Shown here one piece after another: positions 12,001 to 21,000 of a DNA stretch of 22,240 nt. Source of the DNA: PXAH01 sp964605645 (GTDB taxonomy: Bacteria > Omnitrophota > Gorgyraeia > Duberdicusellales > 4484-171); contig CAZSDJ010000029.1 of NCBI GenBank assembly GCA_964605645.1, positions 1 to 22,240 of the forward strand, written 5' to 3'. Position numbers and translations under genes: made by a program. The stretch's first letter is position 1. Each line of letters starts with the position of its first letter. The notes beneath the pieces were generated by a model. It did no database searches. It was not told where the DNA came from and worked only from the letters and a program-made list of their open reading frames with translations.

Positions 12001-15000
12001 CTCTTTGGGGTAGAGAGTATGCTAAAACTTTTGGCCACTATCATGATCCGGTGGAGATGCCTGAAGTTTATCAAGTGGTTTCCGGTGAATGTATGTGGCT
12101 TATGCAGAAAACAGACGAGCAAGGCAATATTGTAGACTTTATTACTGTAAGAGCCAAAGCCGGTGATATCGCGGTTATGCTCCCTGGATACGGCCACGTA
12201 AGCGTTAATTTATCTGAGACAGAACCACTAGTTATGGCCAACTGGCTTACCTGGCACCAATCTTCTTATTACGGATCATTTGAGTCAAAGAGAGGCGCAG
12301 CTTATTACCTAATAAAAGGAAAAGACGGGGAACCGGCCTTAGTTGCAAATCCTAATTACAAGGTAGAACAAACTCTTCCTTTACCCAGGCAAATGGAAGC
12401 TGTAGATAGCATCCCTGCTTTTGGCTTAAGGAGAGGAGAGCCTATTTATAATCTTATACAACTTGATGATAAAGAATTTTCTCGTAAGGTAAGATTTTTG
12501 TATTATCCCGGTGAATATAAAAAATTATTTACACCGGAGATAACACTTAAAGATATAGACAAAGAAGAGAGGTTTGAGGTTGATACTGAAGAAAATAATT
12601 CTTATCCCCTTCCAGTTCCAGCCACAAACCAGGCAGAGGCAGAAGCCAAATATGGCAAAAGTGATTTGACGAAGGCAGCTGCTAAAGTAGTTGGAGATAA
12701 GGTTAGGCTGGAGTCTATAGAAGGGGCCAGCTTCTGGCACGGGCATAAGAAGGCGCTGGAGGGTGTGCTGGAGGCGCTGCTTACTGAGGTTAGCAGGAGA
12801 GGGCCGCCTCGTTTCGAGGGATCCTCCTACGCTAAAGCTTTGGAGGACAGGCGACAGATGATAGACGAGGGACGATTAAGAAAAATTTTAGGAGAGGTTG
12901 AGTTTGTAATTACCACCCAAACTAACCGCAATGCCAAACCTAAAGAGGGAGCCAAGAATCCGATTGCTTCCTGCGATATTAAGTCACAAGTCACAAGTCA
13001 TAAGTCACAAGAAGAAAAGAAGTTGGCGAAGATATATTTTCATACTGAATTCTTCGATATCTCCGAAGAAGCTCTAGAGAAAGAAAATCTTACCCAAACA
13101 CAACTGCAGGTAAAAATCCTTATCCATGAATTCATCCATCTCCTGCATCCGGAATGGACGGAAGAGGAAGTAGTTAGAGCAACAGAGGAGTTAAGTTATA
13201 TATATGCAGGTAAATTTATTTTGATAGTAGGTCCACATGGTTCTGGAAAAACTACAGTAGGTAAAAGATTATCAGCAGTTTTAAATATGCCTTTTATTTC
13301 AATGGGAGAACTTATAAAAGCTATCCCTATACTTGGCCCTCAAGATAATCATATGGATTGGAACGGGATAATTGCCGGCCCCCGGGATAAAATAATCCGC
13401 TTTTTTATGACCGAAAATTACCAACAAGACGAAGACTTACAAGTTTCTGAAAATAATAGTAATAATACTATATTTTTCAGCCAAAGTCAAGATTCGCAAT
13501 CTCAGGGCCACACAGGTAAAAAAACAGGATTTTTCGGCAATCTTACCAATACAGCCCGCAGGTCAATAGATAATGCCATTGCTGAGGGCGAGGTTAGAGA
13601 GGCATTCTCAGATTATTGGCAGAAAGCTGAAGAGGAACTGGGCAAAAAAGTAAAATTTTACATGCTTACCACTCAGCCAGAAAGAGCCCCGCCTTATTTT
13701 GCCCACAAAAAAGCAGAAAAAAATACCCTTTCGATTTATCTTTCCGAAGATACCCACAATCTTTTGGCAGATGGATTTGAAGAAACTGAGCTGCCGACAG
13801 TGCTTTCTGTTTTGGCTGTCCATGAAAATGCAGAGGCAGAAGGTGCTTCTCACAATGAAGCTTTAATCAGACAGAAAGAAGTAGAAAATTACCAAGCCGT
13901 AGCAGAAAGAATTAGAGAAATCTCTAATTTAGAAAGAACTATTTTTTCTAAAGAAGCAAGCCAGGGAGATGCTAAAGCCAGAGTAGTGAGAATGCAGAAA
14001 CCAGGCTTAGATAAAAAATTGATGGAGATTATTTTAGTCTTACGCAATTTAAGCCATGTCCAACAGGCTTTAGAAGAATCTGAAGAAGATGGGCTTTTAG
14101 CCAAACTTGGGATCAAAGACACTTATGGCGCTTTTTTAGGCCGGGTAATCGATGAGATTATAGAGCGGATACCCCACATAGATTCAGTTTCTGAACTAAG
14201 AGCTTTGCTTGATGAGCTTTTGACTGCAAAAGAAAAGGAAAAATTATATACTCACAAATTAAAAGAAGGCAGAGTAGAGAAGGTAGAAGGCGAAGAGGAC
14301 ACGAATTTGCACCGGCAGATTGAAGCTTGTTTTGAAAATATTTATCAAATTCCAAACATCGGAAAGATTGCCGATGAAGAAAGAAGGCTTAAAGATGCTT
14401 TTAGGCGGGTGGTTAAACCTTACCTGCAGTTTTTAGATGAGTTGGATTACCTGGGAAAGGATTTAAAAGATGGATACAGGAATATGCTTGAATATCAATC
14501 TTTGACAGAGCAGGATTTTTTAGATTTAGGCGAAAGGCAATGGGCAGAAAAGGCAGTGTTTGACCTTATTTCTCTCCTGGAAAGTATTGAACTGCCAAAA
14601 ATGCAACTTATTGCCCAAGAACTGTCTGATGGTATTTATGCCGATTTACTTTGGGAATTGGTTTTAGATTATTCTTATTCTAATGATGCTTTGCAGAAAT
14701 TAATTAAAGAAAGAACCAGGCAAAGATTCGAAATCATTACCAGGATAATAGAAAAATTAATTGACAAACTACATAATGAATATAACCATCGGGAAGAAGA
14801 TGCAACTCTTTCTTTCTGGTTAGATGTTACTGAAAAATATTTAACCCATTCGCTTAAGCGCCTAAAAGAAGTTTGGGAGAGGGAGGCAGAACACACAGCT
14901 TACCGAAAAGTTTTATTTGAGGAAGCTTTTGAAGTTGCCAAAGCAAAAGTCAATACAGCTTTAATGGAAGATATATATAACGGTTATATGGAACAAAGGG

Positions 15001-18000
15001 GCATTGAGCCGGAAAACAGGGCTCAATATATGATAGAGGGCGTGGAAAAATTATTTGAGCAGTTGGGTAATTATTTAATAAGCGAGTCAGAATTGCAGAT
15101 ACGCTTTGATTCCAGAGAAAAAGCTGAGAATGATGTTATTTTACTTTTAGATTGCATTCCTACTTTGGTTGAATTTGATAGATTATTGGGTATTTACGGC
15201 AAACACCTTAAAGGGGTTATAAATACAAAAGGGTCTCTTCAGGCCCATTATGTTTTGGCTATTGCAAATTCTGAGAAGATTCCTGTTCATATAATTGATG
15301 GAAAAGATGACTCACCCCTTTACGATTTAGGCGATAATGTTGAAATTCTGCTTTTTTCTGAAGGAAAGATTGTAATTTATCCTACCACCGATACCCAAAA
15401 AAAGTTTTTAGCTAATTTATCGCAAGAAAAACATCTAAAGAGGTATTACCGCCAAGTAGCAGAGGAAGCCCAGGCAGAGTTTGAATCTTTTCCCCTTGCT
15501 AATGCTGATACCCCCGGCCAAGTGTCTCAAGCAGTAGAGGATGATTTTGCCGGGGGAGTTGGGTTAAATAGAACAGAAGATCTTTACAACGAAATATTAC
15601 CACCTTCTTTAGAATCTGTCACCAATCTATTTGAGGAAATAGTCGATAAAGCCGGGACAAAAACAGTAACTTTTAGGGTTATTGATTTTCAAGCTGATAA
15701 AAAACCTCTTCCCTTTTCTTATTCGTGTTATCAAGGCCAAAGGTGGTATCTTGAACACCCTCTTGGCTGGGCTATAGCTAAGCAACAGCTTCGAGCCTGG
15801 ATAAGGCTTTATAAAAGCGGTGTAGGTAATTTCAAGGTAATGTTTCCTATGGTGGATAGTATGGCTGACATCGAAGCTATAAGCCGGCTGGTTAAAGAGG
15901 CAAAAGAAGCAGAAAACTGGGATAAAGCTATCTTTGATTTAGGAATAATGGTGGAAACAAAAAATATTTCTGAAAATATCCAACAAGCACTAGCAGAGAG
16001 TCTGGTTGGCCATCAAGGCATTAAGTTTATAAGTTTTGGGACCAATGATTTAATTGGTTCTGTTTATGGGGCTGACCGGGAAAAGCCTAGAGATTACAGA
16101 GAGTATTATGAACCTGTTTTACCTTTTGTTGTAAAATTAATAAAAGAGGTTGCCGAAGAAGCAGCTTCGCGAGAAGTAGATGTAAGTATTTGCGGAGATT
16201 TAGCTAAAAAAGAAAACTTTTGGCCAGTTTGGTATTACCTTGAAAATAAACTAGGGATAAATATAACCTTAAGTATGCCCTCACCTTCTATTGCTAAATT
16301 CAAAGCACAAATAAAAGTTTTAGAAGCTAACCAAGGCAGTTTAGAAGAACTTTTTGGTATTTTAGATGAAATTATTGGATCCCATAAGCCAAAAGAGCAA
16401 ATGGATCAGGGATATAAAGAAAAACTTAATAATTTATTGGATAAGCTAAATGTTTTTATCGAGAGCAAAGTTAAACAGAGTGAAAGCGTTTCCAGGGGGA
16501 AGCCTGATGCACTTGGCTGTAATAAAAATATAGATAACCGAAAAGCTTCTCGGTTAGCAGAAACTAATGCATTAGGGCCGTTGTTTTTTCCAGCAATAAA
16601 AAAAGCTCTTTCTATGTTCAGCAACCCGGATTATCGTGATTTGCTTAAAAAGCAAGGGGTAAGGGAAGATGATTTAAAATCCATGGAGCAAATAGCTCAT
16701 GATGCGGTTGTTGATTTGGCACAGCAAAAAGTATCTTTTATTTTCTCAACAGGGTTTGGGCGTTATGTGCATAGGACTGATAGTAAAATTTATATCGATA
16801 ATTCCCTTTCAGGTGTCTTTGGCGACAACCCCAGCCCTTCCCGTTTTATCCAATTTGTTGCCTATCTTTGCCATCAAGCCAAACACACTTCTTTATCGCA
16901 ACAAAGAGAAAAAGAGTTTGCTGAAGAAGTAAAAGCTACATTATCAGAGTTAGAAATATATATTATGGCTGGAGAAAACCTGCGCAGGGCCATTGCCAAA
17001 GATATTAGATTTGATGCTCAGGAAAATAGTATTGATTTTAATGATTTAATAGTTGAAGAAATTCTTGAGTTAGCAAAATTAGGTGATATCGAATCTAACA
17101 AAAAATCCCGGGATTATTATTATCATGCTTCTGTGCTAAACCACCTTACAGCCAGAGACAAAAGAGGAAGATTTACCCACAGGATAAAAGGCATTGTCGC
17201 TTACCTGCTTAGTATCGATTCATGCAAGGACTGGATCCCTGCAAGGCTCAAAGGCTTTTATCAGCATATGGTAGAAGCAAAAAGGAAAGGTGCGGTTGAA
17301 GAGCATGAGGTGGGATTTGCTATTTTGAGTATTTGTGAAAACTTAGTATTTTCCGGTTATTCTCAAGAAGGGAAAACTGTTTTAGAAGAACTTATTAAAA
17401 ATAAAGATTGGCAAGAGTTACAAGAAAGTTATAAAGCTGAAATAGATTTTGGCACAGCAGGCATCAGAGGAAAAAGGGGCAATGTTAATCAAGGGATTGA
17501 TACAGAAGAAGAAGGCCAGATCTTACCCGGGCCAAACCGGATAAGTATTGATACTGTAAGAAGATATACACTAGCGGTAGCCAATTGGCTTATTGATAAA
17601 GAAAAAGAAAATGAAGGGGTAGTTATTAGCCGGGATACTCGAATCGGTTCAAAAAGATTCTTAGAAGAATCGGTGAGAATTTTGCGCAAAAAAGGCATAA
17701 AGGTTTATTATTTTGAAAGTGACCGGCCGATAGCGGAAATGGCTTTAGCAGTTTCTCATTTTGGAGCTGCTTTAGGTATTGAAATTACCGCCTCTCATAA
17801 TCCTAAAACCGATAATGGTTATAAATTAAGCAATGAGTTTGGAGCCCAATTATTTAGCCAGCAAAGAGCAGATATTTTGGCAGAAATTGCTAGGGTGAGT
17901 GCAGAAGACACAGCAAATTTAGATTTAGAAGATTTTGATTTTGCCCAAGATAAGAAGGATAATCCTGATTTGCATATTGTTGTTGGCGGTAATTCAAGTG

Positions 18001-21000
18001 ACTATGATTTTGACCAAATTTTTAAAGAAAAAATATTATCTTATATTCTTGACAAAAAATTGGTAGAAGAAAACGCCTCTGATTTAAGAGTTTACTATGA
18101 TCCTCTTTACGGGGCAGGAAGGAATTTAGTTTATGAATTATTAAAAGAAGGGATGGGCATAGATGTCGTAAGGTGTAAAGAACATAATAAATCAGACGGA
18201 AGATTCCCGGGGTTGGCTACAAATCCAGATCCGGCCGAAGCCGAAAACATTAGAGATAGTATCAGAGGGGCAGAAGCAGAAGGAGATTTTGATTTAGTCT
18301 TGGCTACTGACCCTGATTCTGACCGGGCTGCGTTTGCGGCGAAAGATCAAGAAGGCAATTGGGAGATTTTTAACGCTAATCAAGTCTGGTCTTTATTGGT
18401 GTGGTACCGGCTTATGGTTTTAGAAAAATTATCTCAAGAAGAGAGGTCATTAATCGTAACCTGGGTTACCACAAATATGTTGGCAGCTATAGCTGAAGAT
18501 TATAATTTAGATTTATACCGGCCGGCGGTGGGATTTAACAAAATTGCCGAAGTTGCATTAGATTATATCGTTATTCCTCAGCTTGCCAAAATATACGATT
18601 TAGAAGATCAAGACCAAGAGCGAGTTAGGATGCATTATAAAATAGACGGCCTTGCTTATATTGCCCAACACATCCTAGGTGTAGATAAAGATGATTTGGT
18701 GCAGGAAATAGAAGAAATTTTAAGGCAATACCTTTTAGGTGGATTTGAAGAAAGTAACGGGATGTCTTTGGGGGGCCATACTTTAGAAAAAGACGGGCTG
18801 CTAGCTTCGGTGGTTGTTTCGGAATTAGCTATCTATGCTAAGAAGAATAATCTTACCTTGCCTAATTTGTTGGATGAACTTTACAAAAAGTATGGCTACT
18901 TTTCCACTATAAATTATCCTTTGCGGTTGGATAAAATAACCGGTAATTCTGACAAAAAGAAAATAATAGAGGCCTTAGAAGATATTGCCAGAGGTATTAA
19001 AGACGGGACCTTGGAAGAACCAGTAGTTGTAGATGGCAAGAAGGTTGTAGATGTAGAATTTGGGAGAAGCCCTAATGTGGTAGTGGGCCCTCAGGGTAAA
19101 GGATTTAAATTTATCTTTGAAGACGGCAGTTTTGTAATAGTCAGGCCGTCAGGTACTGAAGGAAAAATCAGGTTTTACGGACAAAGCTTTGTGGCTGCCG
19201 AACTTATCGAAGAAGACAACCTTGCCACTGTAAAAACAGAGACAGATGCAGCTATCATAAGGTTGGTAGAAGGGTTTCAAGAACTAGCTGCGCACCAATT
19301 AGTTTTTAAGGCCAATCAACAACTTAAAAATATTTTAGAAACCGAAGATAAATCTGAGTTAGATGAGGCCGAATATAATTATAATACTGCTTATGCAATT
19401 TACGATACCTTATTGGTTGAGGCAAGAAAACGCAGGCAGCAGTTTTCAGAACAGTTAAAAGCAAAACTTTATGGGCGCAGGCGTTTTGCATCAAGAGAAA
19501 AAGTTATTATCCAAACAGCAACTGTAGCTTGTAGTCTTATTAAGAATCAAGATGTTATACCTGACCATTATGAATTTTTAGCTGAAGCGGCTTATTATCT
19601 AGAAACAGAAACTTTACCGGCCCGGATAAAAGGGGTGTTAGTTTTTGACGTTGACTCAACTTTAGCCGAAAGAAAAAAAGCCCTGCCTCAAGAAACAGCT
19701 GATATTATTAATAAACTTATCGAAGAAGGTTTTCAGGTGGCAATTATTACCGGCCAATCGATGGATGTACAGCAAGAAAGGCTTAAACCTATCTTAAAGG
19801 CTGGGGTAGTAGTTTATGCAAATGAAAGTACTCAAAAGTATATAATTAGCCGGCGCGGTGAGCCGATTGAGGCCTTAGAATACAGAAAAGGATTTGCTGC
19901 AGGCGAAAAAGAAAAAATTACAAGGGCTATAAAAGAAACAATCAACCGGTTAAAGGTTGATTCGCATACACCGGTTACTATTAAAAAGACAATAACCGAG
20001 GAACCCTTAGAGGTGCTGGATAGAATTACGCAAATTGCATTTAAATACCACCTGAATCAAGAACAAAGAAAATTTCTAGCTGATGCTGTCCGCGATACAT
20101 TAAGGAAAGAAGGATTAAGTGCGTTAAATGTAAGGGTAAGCGGGAGTACTACCACATCTGTATATAAAGCCGGAGTAAATAAAACCATAGCTTTAAATGA
20201 TTTAATTGAGTGGCTGCAGTTATTCCCTGAAGATATTACCTATTTTGGGGATTCTTTTAATCCCGGCGGAAATGACCGGCCGGTTCTTTCGGTAAGCGGG
20301 GTAACTGCAGTTTCTGTGGGCTCTAAATATCTGCTTCCCAGCGAAGTCATTTGGCTGGGTGAAGGTATAGATTTTACTGCTGAGGTTTTAAGCGAACTGT
20401 TACGACTCTACAAAGACGCTGAAGAAAAAGGAGAATCTTTTGAATTAAAAATGTTTGTAGATTACCTTAAAGAAAATGTCCCTTCTCATTTAACAGTAGA
20501 AGAAAAAATCAAACAGGCTTTTGACGCCATAAAAGAGGAAGAAAAAGAAGTAATGGAGTTAATGGAAGAAGGTGACGGGTTAGAATCGGCGGTTGAGTTG
20601 ATAGAAAGTTTTTATCCGATACCCGAAGGGTTTTTAGAAATATTTAAGGCTTTGCCTTATGAGTATCTTGACTCCGATGTTTTAAGCCAGGAAAAACTAA
20701 AGGCCCAGATAGAAGAATGTTGGGAGATTTATCAGTATTTATTAAGAATGACTACTGATTTTTCAATATTTATAGATGTTTATACTTACCAAGAAGAATC
20801 TGCCAGAGGTAATCAACCAACTATAGAGGCAATAATAGCAGTTAAGGATAAAGATCTCCTCAATAAATTATTGCCTGTTTTGCTAGATGATCAAAATGAT
20901 ACTTTTAATCTTTTGTACCAGCTGGAATTAGATTATTCAGAAAATAGACCGGATAATCCAAAAATATTTATTGCCTGCATCGAGTTAACGAACAAGCATG

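Larger units (their letters stand above)
12789..13200 (+). other. RGPP module, copy 3, with classical HExxH zinc-protease motif
   Basis: RGPPRF at 12798-12815 corresponds to RGPPQLF/RGPPQFF in the 640-residue modules. About 105 residues later comes LIHEFIHLLHPE, with HExxH at 13125-13139 followed by an acidic helix (WTEEEVVRATEEL) that could supply the third ligand. HExxH is the zincin signature, so this copy may be a working metallopeptidase. The other copies keep only HE and a distant His. The stretch between the two motifs is disturbed by repeat DNA: a hairpin, a palindrome and a heptamer array. Peptidase activity is an inference from one motif. Confidence 0.6.

Noticed and set aside
14290..16370. 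Pyruvate phosphate dikinase or PEP synthase instead of enzyme I
   Set aside because: No ATP-grasp nucleotide-binding domain precedes the phosphohistidine domain; the front is helical, as in enzyme I.
4312..16932. + strand short ORFs at 4312-4503 and 16699-16932
   Set aside because: Both lie in a different frame inside well-conserved parts of the giant frame, with Thr/Lys/Leu-rich sequence of no known type.
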